DNA of 50,905 nucleotides, taken from the NCBI GenBank assembly GCA_035299505.1, contig DATGWL010000209.1, positions 1 to 50,905 of the forward strand. The letters are read 5' to 3'. Within the stretch, counting starts at the first letter, position 1. Each line of letters opens with the position of its first letter. The position numbers were made by a program, and so were the translations under genes. The DNA is from M3007 sp035299505 (lineage in GTDB: Bacteria; Bacteroidota; Bacteroidia; Chitinophagales; Saprospiraceae). The notes beneath the pieces are model-generated. The model saw only the letters and a list, made by a program, of their open reading frames with translations. It did no database searches and was not told the DNA's origin. Positions 16,432-24,417 of the stretch are shown here, in pieces.

Positions 16432-19071
16432 TTATTCCAAAAGAATAAATCCTGCCCAGGCCATAGGTTGAAAGGGTTTGCTGTAGCGTTCCCGCATTTG
16501 TTGCTGGGCCAGACGGAAAGCCTGGGGTACTTCGTTTTTACGGTTTAGCCAGGCATCGTAAAACAGGCCCATGAATTCGCGGGCATGTTGGTCCTGTACA
16601 TTCCACAGCGTTAGTATGACATAATCCACACCCGACATTTTGAGGGCTCTTTGCAAACCCAGAATACCCTCTCCTGCCTCAATTTTGCCTTGTCCGGTGC
16701 CGCAGGCTGATAAGATGGCCAATTGCACCTCTGACAGATTCAGGCGACTTATTTCCTGCGCTGTGAGGATGCCATCTTCCTTTCCTTGCGGAACGGACTC
16801 GCCGCGCCAGGCCCGGTTAGCTCCGGCCAGAATAAGCCCGCAGCGCACCATGGGATTTTCTGCATGGGCAAATCCGTGGCTTGCAGATGAATCCGGTTTG
16901 GCCTGAAAAAAACCGTGCGTAGCCAGGTGCAATACCTGCGGACGCTGCTCCAGCGCCGACTTAAAATATGCCTCCGAGGCCTCTGCACCTTCGGCGTAAT
17001 CCACCTGAACGCCAGCCTGCGTCAATTGCTGCCTGGCTTCTTTGGCCTCAGCCAGGGTGCCCGGCAGATACTCCCAGTTATCGCCCCAGGTCAGGCTCCT
17101 GTTTTTGCTGAAGGATATTTCATCACTGTTTTTTGTAGAGTCCAATTCGTACTGCACCCCGCCCAACACCATAGCACGGCTAAGACCAGCAGATCCAGCA
17201 CCAGAATTTTTAAGTTCCGGGATCTGCCTTGTACTTACCAGGCGATGCAGGACCATTTTATCAGCCACTACTTCTGAGGCAGAAACCGGAATAGCGCCAG
17301 GATTGAGCAAGTGTATCAAACCCGCAGGGGCGTAATACAGCGTATGTACCCGGGGCAATGCGGCCTGCAAGGGCTGCCAAAATTGCTTGTACAATTCAGA
17401 GTCTTCCGGCGTATACAGGCGTTTCACCGCTGCCGGATTACCCAGTGCAGATTCTTCAAACAAGACAACCGATATGGGACCAGCTTGTCCGGGTTGTACA
17501 ATCCAGGCAACATACCAGAATTGTTGGGTCTCAGGTTTGGCCACCCTGGCAAACTCCACAGCGGCCTCTCCAGGCGCAAGTGCCTGTTGCACATTTTTCC
17601 AGGTAACCGGAGTGCTGGCCTTGCTAAATGCATCCGAGTTCAGGGCCAGAATACGTTCCAGTTGGTCAGACCTGATCAAAAGGCTGTCCAGTCCGGCTTT
17701 ACGCTTTTTAACCGGCAGACTGTACTGTCGCGCTAATTCAGCCTGTACCATTTGATAGTCGGCCCAGCTGCTGGCCAGCGCGCTTTCTGTGCGGCTCTCC
17801 ATATGCTCAAACAACTGGCGTCGGTTGGTCATGGAAAGTCCCTTCACCGTCATCAGGTAATCGAAAGAAGCAATGCTCAGGCTGGGGAATTCACTATGTT
17901 GGGCTGCAAACCAAAGGGTAGAAAAATCGATCGCCTTGTGGTAGGCATTGTATTTTTTGAGTTGCTCGGTTTCACTCAGTTGATGGAAATTTTTCAGCAA
18001 ATCCTGTTGCGCAAACTGGAAATAGGTTTCAACAAATGTTGCTGCCTCCGTGGTACGCCCGGACTTATCCAACGCGTCAAAAATTAATTCCGAAGTAACG
18101 GAATGCGTATTGCTTTTCAGGGGAAAGATCTCCTGGTATTTCTTCAGCGCCGGAACGCCCAGATCAATACATTTTTGATACTGGCCGCATTTGGCATACA
18201 GTATCATGATGATCTGGATATAATGATAATGACTGAGCGATTCTTCATTGATTTTGCTACCCAACCACTGTAAAAGGGTGTCGGCGCAGGCCAATCCTTC
18301 CTTATAGCGCCCCAATGCTGTATAAGAGGCAATTGAGCCCGAAATGGCACTGATATAGTCCGGATGATTTCTCCCTATTGTTTGCGCATACACTTCGCAC
18401 GCCTGCATAGACAGCTCAAGGGCTTTTTCATGCTGTTTGAGTTTGCGATTAATAGCTGCCAGGTTGGCCAGTCGGGTGCCATATCGGGCATGTTTTACCC
18501 CATGAATCGCCTTGGTTTGTTCCAGCGACTCGGTGTAATAATCCAGCGCCCGACTGAAATTGCCCACCATTTCGTTTGCAAGACCCAGGTTGTTGATTAC
18601 GATAGAAGTGTAAGGATTATTCGGCTCCAGATGGGTTTTAGCCAAATACACTACTTCCTCCAGTTCGGATACTGACTGGGCCAGGTTGCCCATATCCAGG
18701 TGCAGCATAGCCAGATTAGACAAGCGTGTAATATAATCCTCATGACTTTTCCCCAGCATGACCGCAGCGCTGTTTACACCCCGTTCAAAGCAATGCTCTG
18801 CCTCCAGAAATTGGCCGGTATGGTGTAAAAAATAACCCAGACAATCCTGGCTCAAACCATAAGCCAGGCTGTTTTCAGTGGAATCGCGAATGGCAATTTC
18901 CAGGGCCCTGCGCACAAACGGCAACCCCTCCGCGATCATACCTTTTTCAGAAAATTGGAAGGCTTCTTCAAGAAGCTGATACCATTCAGATGTGTCAACG
19001 GGTTCTTCCTCAGATTGTGCCTGGCACAATACCGGGAAAAAGAGCAGGATGGAAAGCAAGATTATTTTCAT
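16432..19071 (-). CDS. TPR-CHAT protease-like protein
   Basis: 879 residues. A signal peptide-like start (KIILLSILLFFPVLCQAQ) precedes at least six tetratricopeptide repeats over about 30-330 (for example ALDYYTESLEQTKAIHG, ALELSMQACEVYAQTIG). A helical linker leads to a C-terminal CHAT (caspase HetF-associated) domain over about 560-879. The catalytic dyad is visible: His in LHLATHGFF and Cys in LAILSACGTGQG. CHAT domains are caspase-like cysteine proteases. It follows an ECF sigma factor and an anti-sigma-like protein in one direction, so its expression is probably sigma-dependent. The signal peptide suggests a periplasmic location. The ATG at 19071 is preferred over 19116 for that signal peptide. 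Confidence 0.88.
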   Translation of the reverse strand: MKIILLSILLFFPVLCQAQSEEEPVDTSEWYQLLEEAFQFSEKGMIAEGLPFVRRALEIAIRDSTENSLAYGLSQDCLGYFLHHTGQFLEAEHCFERGVNSAAVMLGKSHEDYITRLSNLAMLHLDMGNLAQSVSELEEVVYLAKTHLEPNNPYTSIVINNLGLANEMVGNFSRALDYYTESLEQTKAIHGVKHARYGTRLANLAAINRKLKQHEKALELSMQACEVYAQTIGRNHPDYISAISGSIASYTALGRYKEGLACADTLLQWLGSKINEESLSHYHYIQIIMILYAKCGQYQKCIDLGVPALKKYQEIFPLKSNTHSVTSELIFDALDKSGRTTEAATFVETYFQFAQQDLLKNFHQLSETEQLKKYNAYHKAIDFSTLWFAAQHSEFPSLSIASFDYLMTVKGLSMTNRRQLFEHMESRTESALASSWADYQMVQAELARQYSLPVKKRKAGLDSLLIRSDQLERILALNSDAFSKASTPVTWKNVQQALAPGEAAVEFARVAKPETQQFWYVAWIVQPGQAGPISVVLFEESALGNPAAVKRLYTPEDSELYKQFWQPLQAALPRVHTLYYAPAGLIHLLNPGAIPVSASEVVADKMVLHRLVSTRQIPELKNSGAGSAGLSRAMVLGGVQYELDSTKNSDEISFSKNRSLTWGDNWEYLPGTLAEAKEARQQLTQAGVQVDYAEGAEASEAYFKSALEQRPQVLHLATHGFFQAKPDSSASHGFAHAENPMVRCGLILAGANRAWRGESVPQGKEDGILTAQEISRLNLSEVQLAILSACGTGQGKIEAGEGILGLQRALKMSGVDYVILTLWNVQDQHAREFMGLFYDAWLNRKNEVPQAFRLAQQQMRERYSKPFQPMAWAGFILLE

Positions 19072-19201
19072 AGACGTTAGATTACCGCATACTGCTACAT
19101 TGGATATCAGACGCATCTTTATTCGCGAATGCTGGCAGCCTGGAAGGCAAATGTAGGCTGCCTTCCTTACAAATGATCAATAAAACACTTCTGTAATCTG
19201 G

Positions 19202-20014
19202 TTATTTTACTAAAAAAGACTGCACATACAGCCATTCTCCGCTCAGGTCGTTTTCAATCATCCAGTAATATTTGCCCGGAGAGAGCCTGGGCTGGAGGGT
19301 CATATCGAACGGGCCGGATTTGACAATAGTGAGCTTCTGTTTCAGGAAGGGCTTCATGGCCTCAAATGCCGCAGGATCATTGCTGAAAATCAGCAAATTC
19401 AGATCGCTGTCATCCGGGAAGGTTCCTTCCGCCACACCGCGAAATTTGATGCTTTTATTAGGCGCAAAAACGGCATTCCCGGCAGGTTCGGTCATGTTGA
19501 TGGAAAAATCGCCACTGCGCATGCGGGATCCAATGGCTTTTTCGAGGGCTGGTAAAGGGCGAAAAGCGGCGGCAATGGGTTCGCTGGGTTTGGCAGCCGT
19601 TTGTTGCTCCTGTGCGGGCGGCGCGGGTGTGGTTGGCGTTGTTTCTACGGGCGCCGCGGGTGTTTGCTGAGGCGCCGGAGTTGCCGGGGGGCCAGGGCGG
19701 AACATCAGATAGCCTGCGCCCAGCAATAAAAGGAAAAGCCCACCGATGATTCCCCTGCGTTTCCAGGGTGATTCTGTTGGCGGCGCCAGACTTTCCGGAG
19801 ATGGAAATTGTTCGCCAATGGCCTTAAGACTATTCCGAAAGCGGTTTTCAGCACTGTTTTCGTTCAGCGCTTCCAGCAAATCCTGCTCCAGAGCTACCCG
19901 TGCAGCCAATTCCGGATCAGCCTGCATACGCTGTTCAAAAGCGCGGCGGGCATCCGGATCAAGTGCATCCATCAGATAGGCATCCAGTGTTTCGTCGAAA
20001 GAATCCTCAGACAT
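19202..20014 (-). CDS. Anti-sigma-like single-pass membrane protein
   Basis: 270 residues. The N-terminal cytoplasmic part (1-85) has the helical pattern of anti-sigma factors (MDALDPDARRAFEQRMQADPELAARVALEQDLLEAL), but without the zinc Cys/His set. One transmembrane helix (GIIGGLFLLLLGAGYLMF) and a Pro/Thr/Ala linker follow. The outer domain is beta-rich (about 165-270, ending LSPGKYYWMIENDLSGEWLYVQSFLV). It starts 3 bp after the ECF sigma gene, so it is probably its regulator and senses something in the periplasm through the outer domain. Confidence 0.75.
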   Translation of the reverse strand: MSEDSFDETLDAYLMDALDPDARRAFEQRMQADPELAARVALEQDLLEALNENSAENRFRNSLKAIGEQFPSPESLAPPTESPWKRRGIIGGLFLLLLGAGYLMFRPGPPATPAPQQTPAAPVETTPTTPAPPAQEQQTAAKPSEPIAAAFRPLPALEKAIGSRMRSGDFSINMTEPAGNAVFAPNKSIKFRGVAEGTFPDDSDLNLLIFSNDPAAFEAMKPFLKQKLTIVKSGPFDMTLQPRLSPGKYYWMIENDLSGEWLYVQSFLVK

Positions 20015-20017
20015 TTT

Positions 20018-20590
20018 TTACGGCATTGGGTGATGTGTCAGTTCCCGATAGCGGGCGTCCGACTGAATAAATTCCATCAGTTTTTCCTTACAAACCTTGT
20101 TCTTCTTTTTGATGTAGTCTTCTGTATAGCCCAGATCCGAAGCAATGGTGTTCAGGCGCTCCCGGTTAAAATATCGTTGCAGCACCTCCCGGCAATCAAC
20201 GCCCAAACGGGCAAACATTTCCCGATAGAGGTTGTGCTTTTCCACTTCCACGGCCTGCTGTTCCAGACTGTCATCTACTACATATCTCTCCTGCCAGTCG
20301 GAAGTGACCTCAACCCGGGCATTTTTTTTCTGTAACCGCAGCCAGATAAACCGGGCAATGCCCATCAGGTATGCCTGAAAAGGAGCAGTAAGCTGAAATC
20401 CGGGACGGGAAGCATGCCGGAAAATGACCACCAATGACTCCTGAAAAACATCCCGGGCATCTTCGTAGGTCCCTCCCTGGCGTCGCACCATACCATATAA
20501 TGGAGGCAGAAACAGACGGTATATCTCCTGCAACTCCCCCGAATGGTGGGTCAGAATGGATTGTATGTAATGCTGATCCTGGTGTTTCAT
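20018..20590 (-). CDS. ECF-type RNA polymerase sigma factor
   Basis: 190 residues. Region 2 is seen as YEDARDVFQESLVVIFRHA and AYLMGIARFIWLRLQKKN. Region 4 is a helix-turn-helix (CREVLQRYFNRERLNTIASDLGYTEDYIKKKNKVCKEKLMEFI). This branch recurs beside anti-sigma/TPR-CHAT genes in Bacteroidota. The ATG at 20590 is preferred over 20623, whose extra 11 residues run back into promoter-like sequence. It is the first gene of the sigma, anti-sigma, CHAT operon. Confidence 0.88.
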   Translation of the reverse strand: MKHQDQHYIQSILTHHSGELQEIYRLFLPPLYGMVRRQGGTYEDARDVFQESLVVIFRHASRPGFQLTAPFQAYLMGIARFIWLRLQKKNARVEVTSDWQERYVVDDSLEQQAVEVEKHNLYREMFARLGVDCREVLQRYFNRERLNTIASDLGYTEDYIKKKNKVCKEKLMEFIQSDARYRELTHHPMP

Positions 20591-20610
20591 GGCGGGCGGG
20601 TAGGAAGTTG

Positions 20611-20618
20611 CAAAAATA
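20611..20618 (-). promoter_or_regulatory. Possible -7 element of the sigma-CHAT operon
   Basis: On the minus strand TATTTTTG (20618-20611) fits TAnnTTTG and lies 21 bases before the sigma ATG. No -33 TTG is found at the right distance, so this could be chance or a promoter read by an alternative sigma factor. Confidence 0.3.
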
Positions 20619-20724
20619 CCCAAAAAAAAATTGCATCCGGCGGGTCACCTTTTATCCGGTCGGGGGATATGCCTTTATACACAGGTTCAAACCGAATTTA
20701 TCACTTTTTAAAACCCTCTTCATC

Positions 20725-21366
20725 ATGGAAAAGCAAAGAGTTTCTGTCAACGAGTATGCACTTCAAGTTTGCAACTCACAGGATGACCTCATGGAAATTG
20801 CACGCCTTCGTTACCATGCTTACAGAAGTGTGGATGCCATTCGGGAAAATCCGGATGGATTGTTTACCGACAACTACGATTTTCAGCAAAACACCAAATC
20901 CTGTATGGTTTATGAAGAAAACCAGTTGGTAAGCTCTATCAGGGCGTGTGTGTACTCCCCAACGCTGAACTACAACCATATTCCAGCCTTTGAAGTGTAT
21001 AAAGATGATATCAAGGAAGCGCTCGGACTAGACAAGGTGATTGTGGAATCCAATCGTTTTGTGATTTCTCATGATAAAGCTGAATCCAAATCGCTGTTCA
21101 AGATTCCATTCCGGTTTATTGTACTGAATCTCAACAAGTTTGATGGCGATTATGTGATTACGGCTGTTCGCGAAAAACACGTGCCCTTGTACCGCAGGTT
21201 CCTCACGATGGAGCCTATTTCTCAGCCCAAACGCTATCCCGGGCTGGATGTGGATATGGTGCTGCTGGCCGGCGACGTCAAAAACGGCATTGAAGCCCTG
21301 GTGCGCCGCGAGGAAATTTATGCTATTCCACAGGAGGAGGTTGCGAGTTACTGGTCTATGGGCTAA
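20725..21366 (+). CDS. FeeM/LuxI-like N-acyl amino acid synthase
   Basis: 213 residues with the GNAT-like fold shared by autoinducer synthases and FeeM N-acyl amino acid synthases. Matches are the N-terminal EIARLRYHAYRSVDAIRENPDG, then DNYDFQQNTKSCMVYEENQLVSSIRACVYSP, the VIVESNRFVISHDK strand, and a C-terminal FLTMEPISQPKRYPGLDVDMVLL. These enzymes join acyl-ACP chains to an amino acid or amine. The substrate cannot be read here. It heads an operon with an SDR and a glycosyltransferase, suggesting an acylated, possibly glycosylated small product. Divergent from the sigma-CHAT operon. Confidence 0.78.
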   Translation: MEKQRVSVNEYALQVCNSQDDLMEIARLRYHAYRSVDAIRENPDGLFTDNYDFQQNTKSCMVYEENQLVSSIRACVYSPTLNYNHIPAFEVYKDDIKEALGLDKVIVESNRFVISHDKAESKSLFKIPFRFIVLNLNKFDGDYVITAVREKHVPLYRRFLTMEPISQPKRYPGLDVDMVLLAGDVKNGIEALVRREEIYAIPQEEVASYWSMG

Positions 21367-21426
21367 GGATCGCGGGTTTTGCCCAGATTTCACACCCATC
21401 ATTCATCGTACATCGTCTACCGTCCC

Positions 21427-22242
21427 ATGTCTAAAACCATACTTATTACAGGCGCCAGCACCGGCATTGGTTGTGCGCTGGCCCGATACCTGGCCGAATG
21501 TGGCCACAGGGTTTTTATTACGCAGCGGCAACAGGTTTGCCGGCCAATTAAGCCTGGCGATTACCCTAAAACCCTGTACATGGATGTTCGGGATGAATCC
21601 AGCATTATGGAGGCTGTTCAGATTTTGCAGCAACAATTTGCCATAAAAAGCCTGGATGTGCTGATCAATAATGCAGGTATTGCAGTGACCGGCCCGCTGG
21701 AGCAATTGACTCTGGAGGAACAACGGGAGCAGTTTGAGGTCAATGTTTTTGGCGCACTGACGGTGTGCAGGCATTTCCTGCCTATGCTGAAAGCCGGAAA
21801 AGGGAAAATCCTGCAAATGGGCTCCATGAGCAGTCGTATGGCTATTCCGTTTGTGGGCATGTATGGGGCCTCCAAAGCTGCGTTGAAACAAATATCCTGG
21901 TCTTTACGCCTGGAGCTGAAACCCTGGGACGTGGAAGTTTGCCACCTGGAACTGGGTAATTTCCCTTCTGAAATCTGGAACAAAGCCAATATTTCTGAGG
22001 AACATCTGGCACAAAACCCCTACAAGCCCTACCTGCTGAATATCAAACGATTGATGGAAAGCAGAGCACAACACTTCAACCCTGTTAACTTGCTTTGCGA
22101 GAAAGTAGAACGCATCATTCACCGCAAAAACAATCCTTTTAACATCACCATCGGGCGCGATGCGCGCATGCGTAAGTGGCTGTGCGCGCTCCTGCCCGAT
22201 AAGGTGCTGGAAAATAATCTGCTCAAACGCCTTGAAGCATAA
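21427..22242 (+). CDS. Short-chain dehydrogenase/reductase
   Basis: 271 residues of the classical SDR family: cofactor loop TGASTGIG, NNAG, the Ser in GSMSSRM, and the catalytic YxxxK as YGASK. The sequence after the core is longer than usual and ends in basic residues (RDARMRKWLCALLPDKVLENN). It reduces or oxidises a carbonyl or alcohol, substrate unknown. The ATG at 21427 is chosen because the upstream 16 residues come from repeat-like DNA (CATCATTCATCG). It lies 60 bp after the N-acyl synthase and 4 bp before the glycosyltransferase. Confidence 0.88.
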   Translation: MSKTILITGASTGIGCALARYLAECGHRVFITQRQQVCRPIKPGDYPKTLYMDVRDESSIMEAVQILQQQFAIKSLDVLINNAGIAVTGPLEQLTLEEQREQFEVNVFGALTVCRHFLPMLKAGKGKILQMGSMSSRMAIPFVGMYGASKAALKQISWSLRLELKPWDVEVCHLELGNFPSEIWNKANISEEHLAQNPYKPYLLNIKRLMESRAQHFNPVNLLCEKVERIIHRKNNPFNITIGRDARMRKWLCALLPDKVLENNLLKRLEA

Positions 22243-22245
22243 GAC

Positions 22246-23550
22246 ATGAAAATTGCCCTTATATCCTTCGGCAGCCGCGGCGATCTGGAACCCGTGGCTG
22301 CCCTGGGTAACGCACTGGCAGAACGCGGACACGAGGTGCGCGTGATTGCCAACAAAGACATACTGGATCTTGGGCTGAACGTAGCTTTTGATATACGTGC
22401 CATCCCATTGAACGTCAAACAATTACTACATGAGGAAGGCGACCGGCTCCTGCAGGCAAAATCAGCGGTGAAATCTCTGAAAATTCTTTCCGGGATCATC
22501 CTGAATAACCTGCAGGTCTTGTCGTTTGAGGTATTTCAACAAGCGCGGGATTGCGATCTGATTCTGATCAACGAGCGGTATTATGTGCTGGCACAAAACT
22601 TTGAAGAGGCCGGAGCCCGGGTAATTCAACTGTGTTTCCAACCCAAAGGCGCCACCTCCGATTTCCCGTATTTGTATTTCCGGCCCTGGTATTTCCGTTT
22701 TTTATCCAACAAGCTCACGCACAAGCTGCTCGACCGCATGTTGCTGGGCAAATTCCTTACCCCGGTTAACCACATGCGACGCACAGATTTGCGCTTGCCC
22801 CCGCTGCGTTTGCAGGAAGTATTGGAAAAAAAGTGGGCCACGCCGCTCTTGCAGGGCTTTAGTCCGAGTCTGTTCAGGCGCCCTGCCGATTGGCCCGACC
22901 ACCTGGTGGTATGCGGCAACTGGAGTTTCCCCAATCCGGCGGAACAATCGCTGCCCAACGAACTGCTGGATTTCCTGCAAGGCGAAGAAAAAACTTTATG
23001 TGTAGGCTTTGGTTCGATGTTGTACGATGTAAGCAAAATGCGACTTTTGCTGGAAAATCTTGCCCAAAAATGCCGCATTAAAATTGTCTGGCTGCAAAAC
23101 TGGACGGAGCAACACCGCCAGTCCGGCCCCAAAAGCAGTGAGCAATTGTTTGTATTGAATAATTGTCCGCACGAATTACTGTTTACCCGGGTAGATGCCG
23201 TTTGGCACCATGGCGGCGCCGGCACGGTTAATACGGCCGCCCGTTGCGGTACACCCCAACTGGTGAGCTGGTTTATGCTGGATCAGCAGTTTTGGGCAAA
23301 AAGGGTTCAGGAAACGGGCATCGGGCAGAACCTGGGCGCTTTTCACGCGTTAAAGCCTAAAAAAGTGGAAGATGCCCTTCAGCAGATCTTGGGCGCAAAA
23401 GAGATATCGGGGAAATGCCGGGAGCTGGCATCCGGCATTCAACAGGAAAACGGGGTGCAACGCACCCTGGAGGTGATGGAAGAAAGAGGCTGGCTGGAGC
23501 CGGTCAGGACGTCAGATGCCGTGTTTTCCACCAGGCAAACAACATATTAG
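22246..23550 (+). CDS. GT1/UGT-type glycosyltransferase
   Basis: 434 residues, GT-B fold. The N-terminus SFGSRGDLEPVAALGNALAERGHEV is typical of sterol/macrolide/rhamnolipid-type glycosyltransferases. The donor-binding motif in the C-terminal domain is ADAVWHHGGAGTVNTAARCGTPQLV, with the acidic-Gln pair DQQ following. It probably glycosylates a lipid-like acceptor, given its N-acyl synthase and SDR neighbours; this is inference. Its last 47 bp overlap the convergent DUF2306 gene. Confidence 0.88.
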   Translation: MKIALISFGSRGDLEPVAALGNALAERGHEVRVIANKDILDLGLNVAFDIRAIPLNVKQLLHEEGDRLLQAKSAVKSLKILSGIILNNLQVLSFEVFQQARDCDLILINERYYVLAQNFEEAGARVIQLCFQPKGATSDFPYLYFRPWYFRFLSNKLTHKLLDRMLLGKFLTPVNHMRRTDLRLPPLRLQEVLEKKWATPLLQGFSPSLFRRPADWPDHLVVCGNWSFPNPAEQSLPNELLDFLQGEEKTLCVGFGSMLYDVSKMRLLLENLAQKCRIKIVWLQNWTEQHRQSGPKSSEQLFVLNNCPHELLFTRVDAVWHHGGAGTVNTAARCGTPQLVSWFMLDQQFWAKRVQETGIGQNLGAFHALKPKKVEDALQQILGAKEISGKCRELASGIQQENGVQRTLEVMEERGWLEPVRTSDAVFSTRQTTY

Positions 23551-24097
23551 GTACCCAACACAACCAGGCTACTATTTGGTACGCAGGAGTAAAATCGCCA
23601 AATAAGGGCACCAGAATGGGCATCCAGAGTCGCAGGGTAACGGCTGCGAAACAGGCTGCGTAGCTGTAAATCATCCAGCGTTCGTGGGCCACAAAATCCT
23701 GCTTTTTAGCCGCGGAATAGGCCAGCAGGGTGGTTATTAGAAAAATCCAGCCGAGTAGAAAAAATCCGGTTTTACCCACCAGGCCGCCTTCTGCATAAAA
23801 CGAGAGGTAAACGCCTGCCAGGGAGGCGGGAATGGCAGCCAGCACGTAGCCTTTACCCATCTGCCGGTGACGCTGCGGAAACCGGCGTCGCCAACCGGGC
23901 ATAAATTGCGCCCAGCCCAGCAACATCGCTAATCCGCCAAACAGCACATGGGTATAAAATCCGGCTTTGTAGGTTGTTGCAGCCCACAATACATCGGATT
24001 TCATTTGCAGCAGCCCTACTTTATCCAGCGTTACCAGATAATACAGAGGATACAAGCCGATGATAATAGCAAGAATGGCGAGGAGGATGCGTTTCAT
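23504..24097 (-). CDS. DUF2306-family membrane protein
   Basis: 197 residues with about seven hydrophobic helices. The pattern YTHVLFGGLAMLLGWAQFMPGWRRRFPQRHRQMGKGYV and DFVAHERWMIYSYAACFAAVTLRLW is that of DUF2306 (DUF2306 superfamily, predicted heme- or lipid-related membrane proteins, function unknown). The frame is open to 24262, but the extension (IVHRPSPRRSSFIV) is translated repeat. The ATG at 24097 sits 1 bp from the first repeat unit. Confidence 0.82.
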   Translation of the reverse strand: MKRILLAILAIIIGLYPLYYLVTLDKVGLLQMKSDVLWAATTYKAGFYTHVLFGGLAMLLGWAQFMPGWRRRFPQRHRQMGKGYVLAAIPASLAGVYLSFYAEGGLVGKTGFFLLGWIFLITTLLAYSAAKKQDFVAHERWMIYSYAACFAAVTLRLWMPILVPLFGDFTPAYQIVAWLCWVPNMLFAWWKTRHLTS

Positions 24098-24098
24098 A

Positions 24099-24417
24099 AC
24101 GATGGACGATGGGACGATGAACGATGAACGACGGGGCGATGGACGATGAACGATGGACGATGAGACGATGAACGATGGGGCGACGGGACGATGAACGATG
24201 AGATTGCGTGGATACTCAGTTGTAACGTGAGTTGTCATACCGAGTACTCGGTACCTACACAAGCCTGGCTACAGACAATGCTCCTGGCTTAGGGATAAAC
24301 ACGAAGTTTGGCTTGTGTAGGTCCCGCTGCGCGGGATGACAACTCACGTTACTATAAATACCCACGCAATCTCATCGTCCATCGTTCATCGTTTCATCGT
24401 CCTATCGTTCATTCGTC
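24099..24417. repeat. Nested inverted-repeat element, about 320 bp
   Basis: The outer shells are GATGGACGATGAACG units on the left (about 24099-24205) and CATCGTCCATCGTTC units on the right (about 24373-24417). The inner arms are about 70 bp: left from GATGAGATTGCGTGGATAC to CCTACACAAGCC (about 24197-24265), right the near-exact reverse complement (about 24309-24378). Each arm has its own tip palindrome (ACCGAGTACTCGGT on the left, CCCGCTGCGCGGG on the right). The centre is about 43 bp. No gene lies in this gap. The right shell supplies sequence at the stop of the GH13 gene. Confidence 0.9.
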
